The position numbers were made by a program, and so were the translations under genes. Source: Plasmodium coatneyi (taxonomy: Eukaryota; Apicomplexa; Aconoidasida; Haemosporida; Plasmodiidae). Taken from it: DNA of 64,000 nt. The stretch lies in NCBI RefSeq assembly GCF_001680005.1, contig NC_033564.1:2108001-2172000 (forward strand). The letters are read 5' to 3'. The notes beneath the pieces were generated by a model. That model saw only the letters and a list, made by a program, of their open reading frames with translations. It made no database searches and was not told where the DNA came from. Shown in pieces: positions 41,517-53,800 of the stretch. The first letter of the stretch is position 1; each line of letters begins with the position of its first letter.

Positions 41517-41572
41517 CTTTCATTTTTCATTTTTCATTTTTCATTTTTCCTTTTTTTTTTTTTTTTTTTTTT
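41517..41572. repeat. CATTTTT heptanucleotide tandem plus poly(T)
   Basis: Four adjacent copies of a 7-base CATTTTT unit followed by a T run of about 22 bases. Intergenic microsatellite. Confidence 0.75.
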
Positions 41573-42461
41573 AATTGTCCCGCGTTAAACGAAAATACAC
41601 GCGACGTCTTCAACCAGCGCTCTGCATGCAGCGTAAAATATTTCCCAGTTTGGTGTTCCCCCAGAGGGACATAAACGAAGGAAGCAAAATGTAGCAGATA
41701 GAAATCGATTTGTCTGCACTTCCACCGTCCATAATGATCCAGTCAGTCCAGTATTATTTTCTTACCGTCGAATAGCCTATACCTTGTTTTTAACGCAGAG
41801 GGGGGCATGGCGAAAAAAGGTAGACACTCTGCAAACCTACATTGGCGTAGATACCGCGAAAGGATTATACCCCTAAGAATGACACTCCTTAGCGAAGTTA
41901 TGTATCCATTGGGGAAATAAAAACGGTAGCCCCCCCTTTAACAATATTCATACGAATGACCACGCAGAGAGGGACCGTTTTCACCATTTTTTATTCCTCG
42001 TTGTGACATAAACAAACTTGGCAAACATGTCGAACGAGAAGGAGGTTTTTCTATCAAAGTGCTGCTCAACGTGGCCATATATTCACAGTTCCAAATTGAG
42101 TAGACGGTTACTTTTGCACACATATAGGCACGAATGGCTATAAAGATATAACATATAGGTGAGTTCTCTTTTTTCTGCTCAAAAATGGGGAGGAGAAGTT
42201 TGGAGTTATTTCTTCCACGCGGCGGAAAAGAAAATCAATTCGCGCAAGTTCCCATTTGAGGGGGAAACAAAAAGTCATGCCGTTCAGTGGATGCTACACA
42301 ACGTGCGCTTCCACGTGCACGAGAAGAGGTAATTGGGGGGGAACTTCCCCGACAAATTTAGCAAAAGGGGGAAAAATATTCCCTTGCAAACGCAGAAATG
42401 GTCGAGATTTCTACTTGCATATGTGTAAACATTTACACCCCCCCACGAAGCGAGTAGCTAA

Positions 42462-44009
42462 TTAGTTGCCGCACTCCCGCTTCTCCGTGCACCGCTGCAG
42501 TTGCGCTATTTGCCTCACCTCTATCTCTGCCTCTCGCGGAATTCGAGTGGCCAAGTTAAACACTGCATTTCTGTGCGCGTCGAAGAAGCCGTCCTGGTAC
42601 AATTCCTGCATTTTTGTTGTGTCCTGCTTGATCCACTTATTCTGCAAGTGAACGATTTCGAGGGGGTGTCCCGGGTGAATGGGAAGCGTGTCCAGAACAT
42701 TTTCATTAGACGACTTGATGGTAGTTGCCCCGTCTTGGTAAGAATTCAACTCTGTAGTGGAAGAGCATTCCTCAAACGAATCCGAGTTTGAACATTCACA
42801 TGTACGATCAGAGCAATTGTCTTGGCCCCTTTTCAAGGCGTCCTTTTCCTCTTTCAAGTCAGCATTTACCCTCATCCATAGTGCTAAATTATCTACTTCA
42901 TATAATTCTTCTGGATTTATTTTAGTTATTCCCCTTGGGTACTCTCTAACGGAAATTTTCGTATCAGTTGGCACAATTTTTACAATATCGTGATAGACCA
43001 GATATGGCTTTTCCACCACACAATCCACTTTGTAAACTTTATCTGTCCATGTAACCTTTGGTATGATCCTTTGTCGAACTGGCACGGGCACATACTTATC
43101 ATTAAACTTAAAAACGGGAATGTCTACATCTACGATTTTCGGTTTAGGAACAATGTAAGGAACTGGTAAATTAATCGGTATGTCAATTTTATTTTTCACT
43201 TCGACGACTTTTTCCACCTTTGGTATGAACACATTTTCGAATACCTTATTTTCTGTTATGTTTACTTGCGGTCCGAATGGTTCCAATAGGGCGGGTAACA
43301 TACCATCTGAGGCGCCCCCCATACTGTTCCTGTTGTCGTTATGGTTACTGCTATGACGGATACTATTTCGTCTGATGTCGCTATTTTGGTAGGGGCATAA
43401 CGCCGATGAGTCACACTCTCCTTCAGTTATCCCCGTAAGGGGTAAAATGGACCTACTGACGGATGGACTTCCTTCATCAGCGAAGATCCTGTTATTATCC
43501 TTATCAACGTAATTATAAACCTCCTCCACAATTTCCTGGTCTTTAAAACTTATTTTCTCCTGAACATAGAGAACGTCCACTTTTTTTTCCGATACGATGT
43601 TTTTTATTACTGGCTTTTCAATAATATTATATTTAGTAACTTGCTTCGGAACATACCTTAACTTCTCGATAACAAACGGGTCATATTCAATTTTATCTAT
43701 GAACCTCAATTCGGGGACTTCTATCACTTTAGTTTTGTTTAGAGGGATATACGTTTGGGTGTCTACTTCCTTCCCTGCGAAGTCGGGGTTTGCGCTATCT
43801 ATCAGCTTTGTTTCTTTTGTCTGGCCATTCGCGTAGTTGCGATCTCTGCTGAAAGGTGGAATACCCCTCTTCAGTGAGAGGGCGGACTGTTCTTCGTCTG
43901 CGCCATTTTTTGTCGCCGCAGTTCGTTCCATTTCGTGGTGCCTTGACAAATTCGTCATGCTTCTTTCGCTGCTTATGGCGCTGGTGCTTTTGCTTTTTGT
44001 CGTTTCCAT
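42462..44009 (-). CDS. IMC1b: Alveolin, inner membrane complex protein (probable IMC1b)
   Basis: Single exon. The frame is open back to 44165, but the upstream 52 residues include hydrophobic low-complexity sequence; I take the Met at 44009 (METTKSKS), giving 515 residues. Two blocks of alveolin sequence are present: residues about 90-175 (IEVPELRFIDKIEYDP, QVTKYNIIEKPVIKNI, EKISFKDQEIVEEVY) and about 256-395 (IPKVEKVVEVKNKIDIPI, VPYIVPKPKIVDVDIPVF, VTWTDKVYKVDCVVEKPY, TKISVREYPRGITK). These Val/Pro/Lys/Glu-rich repeats form the intermediate-filament-like subpellicular network beneath the inner membrane complex. A Ser/Asn-rich insert separates the blocks and the C-terminus ends RCTEKRECGN with two cysteines. 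Assignment to IMC1b, the ookinete alveolin, rests on size and on remembered neighbourhood with DPM1; another IMC1 paralogue is possible. Family membership is certain. Confidence 0.9.
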   Translation of the reverse strand: METTKSKSTSAISSERSMTNLSRHHEMERTAATKNGADEEQSALSLKRGIPPFSRDRNYANGQTKETKLIDSANPDFAGKEVDTQTYIPLNKTKVIEVPELRFIDKIEYDPFVIEKLRYVPKQVTKYNIIEKPVIKNIVSEKKVDVLYVQEKISFKDQEIVEEVYNYVDKDNNRIFADEGSPSVSRSILPLTGITEGECDSSALCPYQNSDIRRNSIRHSSNHNDNRNSMGGASDGMLPALLEPFGPQVNITENKVFENVFIPKVEKVVEVKNKIDIPINLPVPYIVPKPKIVDVDIPVFKFNDKYVPVPVRQRIIPKVTWTDKVYKVDCVVEKPYLVYHDIVKIVPTDTKISVREYPRGITKINPEELYEVDNLALWMRVNADLKEEKDALKRGQDNCSDRTCECSNSDSFEECSSTTELNSYQDGATTIKSSNENVLDTLPIHPGHPLEIVHLQNKWIKQDTTKMQELYQDGFFDAHRNAVFNLATRIPREAEIEVRQIAQLQRCTEKRECGN

Positions 44010-45217
44010 GTTGGCGGCGTGAGGGGGAGTGCACAGGTCGAGCGAGCGTAAAGTGTAAATAAATAAATATATATATATAAGTATGAATGTGTACCCAAAC
44101 AGGTAGTCGCGTTCTGATGCAAAACCGCGACAAAATGAGAGCACAAAAAACAATTCGTTTAACAATGGAGCGTGGGCTTAAAACGAAGCGAATCGAACTT
44201 GTAACGTTTCGAACAATACGTATCTACAAAAATGGGGAAGACGGCCACACACACGCGTGGGAGAACAAATATTTAACTACAAACAGGCTCATGTGCATTA
44301 GGCCTTGACCAGTGTCTTACCCAAAACAACTTTTAAAACATAAACAAAAAGGTGAAAATTGTAGCATACCGTTATATTGTACCTTTTCAAAGTTCATTTG
44401 GTGAAAAAAGTGCGAAATGTGTGCGCATACGGAAGATGTAGAGCATTATACACTTGGAAAAAAAAAAAAAAAAAAGCACCAAAAAAATATATGCCAGTTG
44501 AACGTTGCTGACGAGCAACAATCTGTGTTTGTGTGTGTGCATTTAAATATGCACTATAACGTATTATTCAAAACAGCGGAAAAAAAAAAAAAAAAAAAAA
44601 AAAAATGGTGACCTAAATAGCTAGCTGTTTCTTTCTCACATGAACAGAAAAAAAAAAAAAAAAAAAAAAATAGTTACCTAATTAATAAAATGGCGAAAAA
44701 TGTATGACCCGTTCATATTTTTGCAACGTCCGTAACGCAGAAAAAGGTATTCTAACAAATGAGCGTATCATGGTTCGCAAAACCATTTGCAACCTTTTTG
44801 TGTGAAAATGATCTGTAGAAAATGCAACCGACAGAGGTCCAACTCGTAGCCTTCGCTTCACGTGATAGGTAGACTCATGGGAAACACGCGATGATAGAAC
44901 CAATGAGGTGTAAGAATACGTAGCATTTTAGCTGTGCATGCATTATGCATATGTTTATGCGCACCGAAGGGAGAAAACTGTGGGAGTGAAAAGTGTAACG
45001 AGCGCGAAAAAATTCACCAAAAATTGAAGAATAAAAAGGCACCACGGGGAAAACGGCAAAGGGAACTGAGAAATGCCCAATGTAGGCACAACGTAAGTGA
45101 AATTAATCGCATGAATGTTCCGAACAATTGACCATTTGGGATCCACAACAACGTGATTTTTTAAACAATGCTCACTTCTTTTAAAATGGTGAGGAATGTA
45201 CATTTTACGAAGGAAGG
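44010..45217. promoter_or_regulatory. Divergent intergenic region (alveolin / HPR protein)
   Basis: About 1.2 kb shared upstream region. Poly(A) tracts near 44460-44475, 44579-44604 and 44649-44670. No accepted ORF. If the alveolin is IMC1b its promoter would be expected to be ookinete-active, but no AP2-O type site can be claimed here without a motif scan. Confidence 0.45.
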
Positions 45218-47428
45218 ATGAATGAAGTAAAATGCATTTCGAGTCGCTTGAGAAACCTCGGAATTGTTCAACAGGGTGATTTGTTTTTAGATAGAAGGGT
45301 AGGCACAATTTTCAGAAATTTCCACAGCGCCTCATCCAGCGAACATGTGTTAAAAAATAAAGAAATAAATCGAAATAAGAAGCAGCAAATATGGATGAAA
45401 AAGATACACGTAAAGGAATTGCCGCGGAAAAAGTTTGGAAATAAACTGGGAACAGTGGCAAAAATGCTCTACATGAGGCATGTCCGTGGGGATGGAGCGG
45501 AAGAGCGTGTCCTTTACACGAACAAGGGTGCTGGCAATTGTGGGAAAAGTGTTCATTCGGATGCATTCCAACGTGGAGGAAATAATCCTGTTGATGAATC
45601 AAGTGACACACAAATTAGTCATAATGGTAAGAGCTATACCAACACATACCATTCAAATGGGCATAGCCCATGGCCCACTGAGGAGGAACAGCAATATAAA
45701 CCGAACGGAAGAGAAATCATTCAACTTAGGAGCAACGAAAATGAAGTCGCTTCAACCCGAAGTAGCACAGATGTGCTCAGAATGGGCAACCCAAGTGATG
45801 ACCACCGTGATAAACACCTGTGGGACGACATTTGCAACGAACTGAAGTACCATTTGCCGTTCCTTCAGCCGTATAGTATAACCACGGCTTTGAATTATCT
45901 GTCCAAAGTGAACTATGAGGAATATGACATTTTCAAGCTAGTTGCAGAAAATGTCGATGAAAGATGGATTAAAAATTTTAACATAAAAGATCTGTCCCAA
46001 TTGCTCTTGTCTTATTCAAGACTTCACACAAAATATGACTCATTCGTAAATTTAATTAGCAGAGAATTGTTATATAAAATATGCTTTGCGAATATGGAGG
46101 AGATAGCTTTAATAGCCTATTCGTACACAAAAATGAAAATATACGATTATGAGGTTTTTCTTCATTTGTGTAATGAGACAAAACGGAGGTTGGAGAAGGA
46201 GCTATCACAAAGTGTAGAAAACTGTGTTGATGCTACCGGGGGTGGTTCACATAGCACCGTAGCGATAGCTGATAAGGGAAGGGATGGCCAATTGCATAGA
46301 AACTGCGATAAAGGGGAAAGGTTCCCCAGGGAAGAACATCCCTCTAAGTTATTGGAGGATGCACAAAGAGGGAAAATTTCCCAGATGAAAGTAATTCAGC
46401 AAGAAATGAACAAAACGGAAACAAACGATGGTGAAGCACACCCCAATTGGGGACACCACAACATGGGGGAATCATCCCTCCAAGTGGATAATCCTTACAG
46501 TAAGGAGAATATACATAAGGAGTCAAATTTTAGTGCCATCCTCACTCAGTTAAATAGAGGAGAAACGCAACAGGATAATGGCGAAGGAGAACCAAGCAAG
46601 AAATATTCCCACATTTGTCTGTTGACTTACTGCCTTGGGAAAAACAAACATCGGGATGATGCACTCCTTGGCTTAATTTCGAAATATGTAAATGTGCAAA
46701 GGATTAACAATATAGATGTAAGCAATTTGTCTTACGCATTTTCTCTGTTCGATTTTTATGAAGACCGTTTTTTTGAGCAGTTCTGTGAGAAGAGTCGCCA
46801 AATTGTGCACTCTGCGGAGCCTTCTCAGAAGGTAGTTATCATGTCATATCTTTTAAAACACCCAAGGGAAGAAATGCTAAGTGTATATGTGTTGTATGCT
46901 AAAAATATGGGAGACGAAATGGGACAGAATGATATATATAAAGAACCGCTCCTCCTGAACATGTGCATAAACAGCTTTTCGAGTGACGTATTTTTGAACT
47001 TCCTCCTTAATGTAGTAACTTCCCCAGGAAGGGATGGTAATGCGCAGGAAAAAATAAATCAAGCCAGTTTCGTGTTAAACTTTTTGGTTGACTACGCAAC
47101 TTTTTTTATGAGAAAAAAGAAAATGTGTTCACGTGATTATCCGAAGGTTTTAAACATGCTGTTAAAAATATTTCCCATTATGCGGGAGAACAATAGCGGC
47201 ATTGCTTCTCCATGTCCAGTTCCCTCTCCCGGCAGGGTTACCCCCCTGATAGAAGACCTCCTCGATTTGATCATAACAGAGATGCACACATTTCATGCCC
47301 TGGACTTGGCTCATATTAGGAATGTTTTTTTTCGTATGAAGGGGGAAAGTGGGGCTGCACAATTTGGCAGAAGGGAAGAAGCAATTTTAAATTTTGTCAA
47401 TAAGCATGTCGGTAAAGGGGGAGGGTAA
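45218..47428 (+). CDS. Mitochondrial heptatricopeptide-repeat (HPR) type RNA-binding protein
   Basis: Single-exon frame of 736 residues. The N-terminus is rich in Arg/Ser with almost no acidic residues in the first 45 positions and contains RVGTIFRNFHSASSS, typical of a mitochondrial presequence. Two helical-repeat blocks are separated by a charged low-complexity insert. Block one is about residues 200-325 (ITTALNYLSKVNYEEYDIF, FNIKDLSQLLLSYSRLH, NMEEIALIAYSYTKMKI); block two is about 465-535 (HICLLTYCLGKN, IDVSNLSYAFSLFDFYE). The pattern of a helix ending in A-Y-S-hydrophobic followed by D/Y every 35-40 residues fits the HPR or octotricopeptide proteins that bind fragmented mitochondrial rRNA in apicomplexans. 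No C-terminal RAP domain was recognised. Family call is inference from pattern, not from a search. Confidence 0.75.
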   Translation: MNEVKCISSRLRNLGIVQQGDLFLDRRVGTIFRNFHSASSSEHVLKNKEINRNKKQQIWMKKIHVKELPRKKFGNKLGTVAKMLYMRHVRGDGAEERVLYTNKGAGNCGKSVHSDAFQRGGNNPVDESSDTQISHNGKSYTNTYHSNGHSPWPTEEEQQYKPNGREIIQLRSNENEVASTRSSTDVLRMGNPSDDHRDKHLWDDICNELKYHLPFLQPYSITTALNYLSKVNYEEYDIFKLVAENVDERWIKNFNIKDLSQLLLSYSRLHTKYDSFVNLISRELLYKICFANMEEIALIAYSYTKMKIYDYEVFLHLCNETKRRLEKELSQSVENCVDATGGGSHSTVAIADKGRDGQLHRNCDKGERFPREEHPSKLLEDAQRGKISQMKVIQQEMNKTETNDGEAHPNWGHHNMGESSLQVDNPYSKENIHKESNFSAILTQLNRGETQQDNGEGEPSKKYSHICLLTYCLGKNKHRDDALLGLISKYVNVQRINNIDVSNLSYAFSLFDFYEDRFFEQFCEKSRQIVHSAEPSQKVVIMSYLLKHPREEMLSVYVLYAKNMGDEMGQNDIYKEPLLLNMCINSFSSDVFLNFLLNVVTSPGRDGNAQEKINQASFVLNFLVDYATFFMRKKKMCSRDYPKVLNMLLKIFPIMRENNSGIASPCPVPSPGRVTPLIEDLLDLIITEMHTFHALDLAHIRNVFFRMKGESGAAQFGRREEAILNFVNKHVGKGGG

Positions 47429-47892
47429 TCAGCCATGCGACGATTACGCGGGGTGGCATATCGTCCCTCCCTGTATTCTTATCAAACTTGAACAAAATAC
47501 ACGTACTGCAAATTTTTTTTTACCATCTTGTGTGTTATTACAAAAAGTGGCGAGTTCAAATGGGGATGTAGAAAAAATATTCTCCCGTGTGCGTCTTTCA
47601 AAAGGTATAGAAAAAGTTAATTAAGAGAACATGACACAGGGAGGCTGTTGCAAACGGTTAAGCAGATCCAAGGAGGGAATAAATAGTTACATGTACACAG
47701 GTAGGAACGTACCTACGTTTACACACTCATGCAGCGCCGTCGCAGTTAAATGCCCAAAATACTTCGCAGTGAATATTTTTATACTGTTTGATCCTTTAGC
47801 TTCGTTGGTGAGGCGACCGCTTGGCGCGTTATACCTTTTGGGTTGGCCAGTGTAGAGGGTACACAACGGGCTTTACCCATCGCACGGACTGA
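47429..47892. other. Intergenic region between convergent genes
   Basis: 464 bp between the HPR gene stop and the stop of the giant J-domain gene. An open frame at 47631-47855 starts with ATG but has no recognisable features. Presumably two 3' UTRs. Confidence 0.5.
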
Positions 47893-50800
47893 TCACTTGT
47901 TTTGCCTACTGCCGTTCGTGACGCCGCTGTCCGTGGTTTTTCCCTTCCCCCGTTTCATCTGATCGGCAGTCTTGTGTTTGTCATCTGCGTTCACGTTTTT
48001 TTTAAAAATTTTTTTCGGTAGAGAACCTTCGACGGGTGCAGTAGCAGGGGTAGCGGTACCACCCATCGTTGTCCCCGACGATAAGACAAAGGGCTTGGCT
48101 TTACTCGCATCAACTTTGGGGTTTCCCTTATCTAGGGAGGACTTCTTCAACTTGATGTAATTATTTTCCTCATTGGGGACTTTGCCATTTTTCACTTTCT
48201 GTTTGTCCACTTTTTGATTGAATGAGAATTTACTCTTCTGATTAAATTCTTTATCCAACGAAATGGAAGTTAAATCATTCGAAAATATTTTTTTCACATT
48301 TTTATTTTTTTCTTCATTTTCGTTTATGTGCATAAGTGAATTTCTCACTTTTATATTTTCATAATTGTATGACTTGTTGAGTTGATTTGCGTAAAAGTTG
48401 GAACTACTGTTCGGAAAATTATTGTCATCATAGAGGAAGCTATCTTCTTTGGAGTCCATCTCCTCTTCAGGGAATGGACTGTTCATATCATTGTCATACA
48501 GATGACTTGTATTACCTTCATTTGTGTTAATATCTGTTTGGAAGAAATTTTTTTCATCGTCATTGTTTGGACCACTTGGTGTGTCTTCATCCTCATCGGG
48601 TGCGTAGTAACTGTTGTGTCCCTGTTCGTGCTGATAATTTTCCTCATACCGTTCGTTGGCGTAGTGGGCATCGCTATTGGGGCTGTTATAGAAGGTTCCC
48701 CCTTCTGCATTTTTGTATCCCTGCTGCGACATGCGAATTGGCGTCTGTTGTTGTGATTCGACTTCCTGTTCATATTCATAGCTGCTTAAATGGGGAGGAA
48801 AAGCTTCGGCGTTGTTGCTGTCCCTTCGTGCGGTTGGGTTGCGATCTCCATTTTTTCTTCCATTTGCGGGTTGGCTAAAAAACGGGGCATCGAAGTTGTT
48901 CACTTGGTGATCACCACCACTATGCCCCCCAATACTATCATTATAGAGCCCGTAAAAATTTTCGCCTTTTCCTACTTCTTCCCCATCGCTGGCATACTTT
49001 GTGCCTGTCTGCTGCTTGAAGCTACTTCGCCTCCTCTCTCTGTCCACGGCGTCATTAGAGTACATTAAATTTTTCTTCACAAATTTCTCTGCGTAGGTCG
49101 AATTTAAATTTGCAGAGGAGTTACTTCCTGCTAGGTTGGCGTCCATGTTAAGTAGGTTAAACATATTTTGGTCTACGCCTTTGTTCGCGTAGCTGTTGCT
49201 ACCGGGAAATCGCATTGTTGCGAATTGCTCCTCCTTCAAGCTGTTGTAGTTAACTGGGTCGTTTTCTTCACCGTCTATGTTATGGTCTGCTTCTTTTTTG
49301 GGGGGATGCTTTTTCCCTACACCGTGTATATGACGCTGATTCGTCGTTTCGTAGGGGTCATTTCTAAGGTAGCTATCATCGCTGTGGTTATCAGTGGAGC
49401 GATCCACGTGGAAATTGTTATTATAGTGAGAGGAGCTACCAGGCACTGCGCTATTTGTCATGCCATTATTTGTCGTCATCCCAACGCCGTGCTGGATGTC
49501 CTCATCTCCGTCACTTTGTTCGCTGCTATCGGAGCTGTTGCTACCGTTCTGGGGGACCTTCTTCACATTTCCAGGTGTCCCATTTGGGGTGCCCATCATA
49601 TCCTTCATTCTTCCCCTGTGGTAGTCGTACACATCCTCCTCATTCGGGAAATTCATTTTATTCGAGTTGGCATTTGCGCTGTTCCCCGAGGCGATATTTG
49701 GGGCTTCCCCATCACCGGTGCGACTTTCCAACTCGTAATCGTAATTGCCTACGTGGGGGAAATCAAACGGGCCCCTTTCATTCATCGATTTTGCGAAATG
49801 TTGACTGTTGGTCATTGGACTGTTACTTCCTACTTCGTCTTCCCCTTCTACGTCTTGTTGAGCCGCATCCCCTTTTCCCTTGCTAGCAAAACTGTCGTTC
49901 TCATTCCCATCGTAAAACGATCCCGCTGCATTGTTCAGGCTGTTCTTCCCTTTGTTGCCCTTACTTGAGAAAAAAAAATTGTTCTCCTCTAACCTGTCAC
50001 CAGTGAAGCTTTTTTCATATTCCCCCATGGAGTTGCTCTCTCCGGGTAGTCCGTTTGAGTGCCTAAATGGTTGGTTGGCCTGACTCGGCTGATTAGCACT
50101 GACACTGTCGAAGATGTTATTGCCATCATTTTTGACTTGACTTTTCCCTTGGAATATATCAGAACCCTCGAAGATGTATGATGTCTCCTTCCCCTCGTGG
50201 TGAGCATTCCCCTTCGCATCCCAAAATATGAAGTCCTCATGGTCGTTCTCTGTGGCCATTTTGTTTTTCACGTTTTTTTTTCCGTCACCTTTCTCCGTTT
50301 CGTCTTCCTCCCACTGTAGGTTGTTGTCCTTAAAATCTGCGTTTTTCTTTTTTCCCATACTTCTCTGATCGACATTGTCACCCCCTGTAAAATCGTTGCT
50401 GTTTCCACTTGGAGTGTTTTTATTTTTTTGTCTGTCCTCGAAGTATTCCCTGTCGTCATCGTGGAAGAACTTCTTGGCGGCGCCTTCGTGCATTTTATCT
50501 TCCTCAGCTTCTTTCTGCGTATTTTTTGCGTGTTCCATTTGGTCTCCGTTTCGCTTATTGGCACGTTGCTCTCCGGAGTCATCTCCATCGTCACTAACAT
50601 CCATGGAATGATCGCCTTCTCCACCATGTTCATCACTTCCTTCGGGGTGTTGTTTCTTTTGGTCTGATGACGCAAGTCCGTTATCCCCTTTACTGTTCTG
50701 CGCATTTTGAAAAAATGCTGCATCCTCGAAAAAGCGGTCACCATTATCATCGGCGTTGCTTTTCCTTCTGGATTTTTCCCAATTGACCTCCGGTTCGGAT

Positions 50801-53800
50801 GCGCCCTTTGCAAACTTGGATGAGTTCTTTTGCACATAATCCTTTTCCTTTCCGTCTTCCCCTTGTGGATCAGCAGCATCCCTTTCGCCTTCGCGTGGGA
50901 TCTCCTCTTCTGTAGCGTCAACACTTTCATTTGTTTTACCCTGATTAACGGATTGTTCCCCACTTCTTCCCTTAATTATGCTATCTAGCACTTTCAGCTT
51001 CCTCTCTTTATCCAATCGCACACACAACGCTTTTTGTATCTCTTGCAAAATGCAGAGGCGGGCATTCATAATGACATTTGTCTTTTCCTTTATGCACAGC
51101 TCCTGGTATTCTCTCTTCAAGTTCAGTTCCGTCTGTATGAGGTTGTTAATCGAGTTGGAAATTTTCGTTTTAAAATTGGTGATCTCATCATCGGAGAGTC
51201 CTTCATATTCCTCTTTCAATTTTTTGTAAAAATTTTCATCCACTTTTTCGTTATTTAGGTTGGTGAGTTTCCCATCGAAGAGGTTCAAGAACGGGTTGGC
51301 ATTTTTGTTGCTGTCCGTTTCGCTGTTCAATCCTTTGTTGAAGTTTTTTAGCTTCTCCTGAAATTTGTCTATGTCGTCTTTATACGTGTGGTAGAAGTTG
51401 TTCTTTCCTTCGCTGGAAAAGGTGGACCCCTGCGTGGTTGAGTTGTTAAATGTGCCTGCGTTGTTGTTAACGGGGGTGTTTCCTACATTGTCTGTTAGGT
51501 GATCCTTATGAGGGGTACTACCACTGTCATTCGTGTTGCTGGAATTGTTGGCAACGTTACCATCTCTTTGGTGAGATGTAGCGTTTACGCTATCACTTGA
51601 CGTGGCCGCCTTTTTCTGCCTGTTATGCGAGCCGGTTCTGTTATTGCCAAATAAATGGTTGTTGACATCTTCGATAATTTGAGGATACACATAGTTGGTC
51701 TCTTTTTTCTTCTTCTCCTTCAACCTTTCCGCATCATTCAGGAGCAGCTGCTTAGCCTTAAAAAGTCTCTTAAAATGATTGTTGTGTCTTTTTTTAATAT
51801 CTGGACTACTGTTTATGCCAAGTTTGTCAGGGTGCCACTTTTTGGATAAATTGGAGAAGGCCTGCTTGATTTCTGCGACGGAGCAATTTCTGTTCACATT
51901 TAGAATTTGAAAAGACGTGGCGTTTATTTGTGACTTTAGCTTGTCTTCCTTATCATCCGGTTTAATGTTACATTTCATGCACATATTTTTATACGTCATG
52001 AGGGCATTTTCATATTCTAACAAATTTTCATACGCGTGTATCTGTGTGTCAAACGCGTTAATATATTTGGGAATATATTTCAAGCAGTTGTTGCAATTTT
52101 CAATAACGTCAATCCACTTGTTCAGGTGCATTAATGTCCTAGCTCTGTTGTAGTAAAGCTTCCCTATATTTTCATTCATTGATTTACCCATCCTAACGGA
52201 TTCGGAAAGCTTTATTTGTTTCTCCAGCGCTTCACTGTATAGTTCAAACGCTACGTCGTACTTTGCGTTTTTATAATTATCTGCTCCCTTTCCTGCTATG
52301 TCTAGGATGTACCCAGAAATGAGGTCAATTTTGATGTCCTCATTGTCTAGGTAGTCCAGTGGAGTTTTGTTTTCTCCATTTTTGCTAAATATATAGTTGT
52401 AATTTTTGCCAGACAATTTTAACAATTTCAGCAGGTCGAAGTTCTTCTTCTGTAACACATAGTGGTATATGTTGTCACAGCTTTGGGGGTTGATTGGGTC
52501 CTTGGCAAAGTTCAGGAACATGCTCGAAATCAGTCTCTTCAGTGTCTCATTGGAGCAGTAGAACATGGGGTGTTTAATGTGGTACTGCACTTGGTGGGAG
52601 TTATCCAAGTGTAGATTTTCCTGCTGGTAGGGAAGTACTTCTTCGGGCGGGACGTGGATCAGCAGCGCTTCCTTCACGTTTGGTAGGTTCATGCTCCCCT
52701 TCACATTCGAGTCGATCAAGCAAAGGTCGAAAAACTTCAAAAAAAGCGACTTCTTCATTAAACGTATCCACCGAAAATTATCGCATTTTAAGCAAGTCAC
52801 GAAGAGACGATATAAATTATACATGTGCATATTTTTAAACAGTAGGGTTAGCATAATGGAGTTGATGAGGGGTACCTTCTCTTTATTCTTGTCCGAGTCT
52901 GGATTTTCGAGCTGCCTAATGACTTCCTTCTCCAGTTCCTTAATCGGCACATTGTCGCATCTTTCCCTCCGTAGGGACAAATGCACATTCAGCATTTTCG
53001 CTTCCACTAGGCAATGCTCCTGCAGGTGTTTCAATACCTTCCTGTGATTGCATATGTCTTTATTTTCTAAAATAAAGTTGGAGATGTAGCAGCCGTAAAT
53101 TGTTGCCTTGGTTTCATCATCATACCTTTCGATATTTTTCTCATAAACAATTCTGACTGTTTTCATTTTTACTATTAAATCGTCAACAACGGATGGTTCA
53201 ATTTCTTCACTGGTACCATAGTAAAAAGGGAACTCGTACAGAGTGGTTATTGGTTCTTTGGGGTTCTTCTCCTGGGGGGGTCCTCCAGAGTCTCCTCCGA
53301 GCTCATGCTTATCACTCAGTGCGGGGATTCTATTACCGTTGGTATCTGCGTTCGTGGAGTTAACAGCCCCATTGGCCATTTTCACATTACCGAATGGACC
53401 ATTTGTTGCACTTGCATTGCTAATCCCAGATGCGTGAACAGTGGAGGGCACTACTCCTGTCCCTGTTGGCATTACGACATTCTCCCCACTTTGCTTCTTC
53501 GACAAGTCATTCCAATTTTCCATCTTCTTTATTTCGTTGTTTTTTTTCTCGATCTCCATTTTAAGTTTCTCGACTTCCTTCTTCAGCACATCATTCTGCG
53601 TCTTCGTATCGATCAATTCTTTGGCAAAGTTTTTATCAAATTTGTTTATTAAACTGCTTAGCTCATTTTCGAATGTGGAAAGAGTCAGTTTCATTTCTTC
53701 GTTCTGTTCCTTCAGCTTGGTTATGTCCTTTTCATAGTTAGCCATTTTGCTTTTATTGCTGTTGTTAAGGTCTTCCAGGTTTGCTATCTCTTGCTTTAGG

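Larger units (their letters stand above)
39393..42461. other. Long intergenic region with homopolymers and short tandem repeats
   Basis: About 3.1 kb between the start of the PHD-ELM2 gene and the end of the alveolin gene, both minus strand. It should hold the PHD gene promoter and the alveolin 3' UTR. Poly(A)/poly(T) runs occur near 39974-39999, 40013-40029, 40070-40098, 40556-40570 and 41179-41203. Short tandems are listed separately. The stretch 41600-42000 has more balanced composition and no long ORF; a non-coding RNA is conceivable there, but I see no diagnostic motif. Confidence 0.45.

Noticed and set aside
39900..41600. CRISPR array or satellite DNA
   Set aside because: The repeats here are simple microsatellites and homopolymers without regular spacers.
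44010..44165. N-terminal extension of the alveolin with a hydrophobic stretch
   Set aside because: The stretch is low-complexity Ile/Tyr-rich and unlike alveolins; the Met at 44009 begins typical sequence.
47631..47855. ORF between convergent genes
   Set aside because: Short, no recognised features, lies where two 3' UTRs are expected.
49168..49968. 266-codon hydrophobic plus-strand ORF
   Set aside because: Antisense of the Asn/Asp/Ser-rich tail of the J-domain gene, which reads as Val/Ile/Phe on the other strand.
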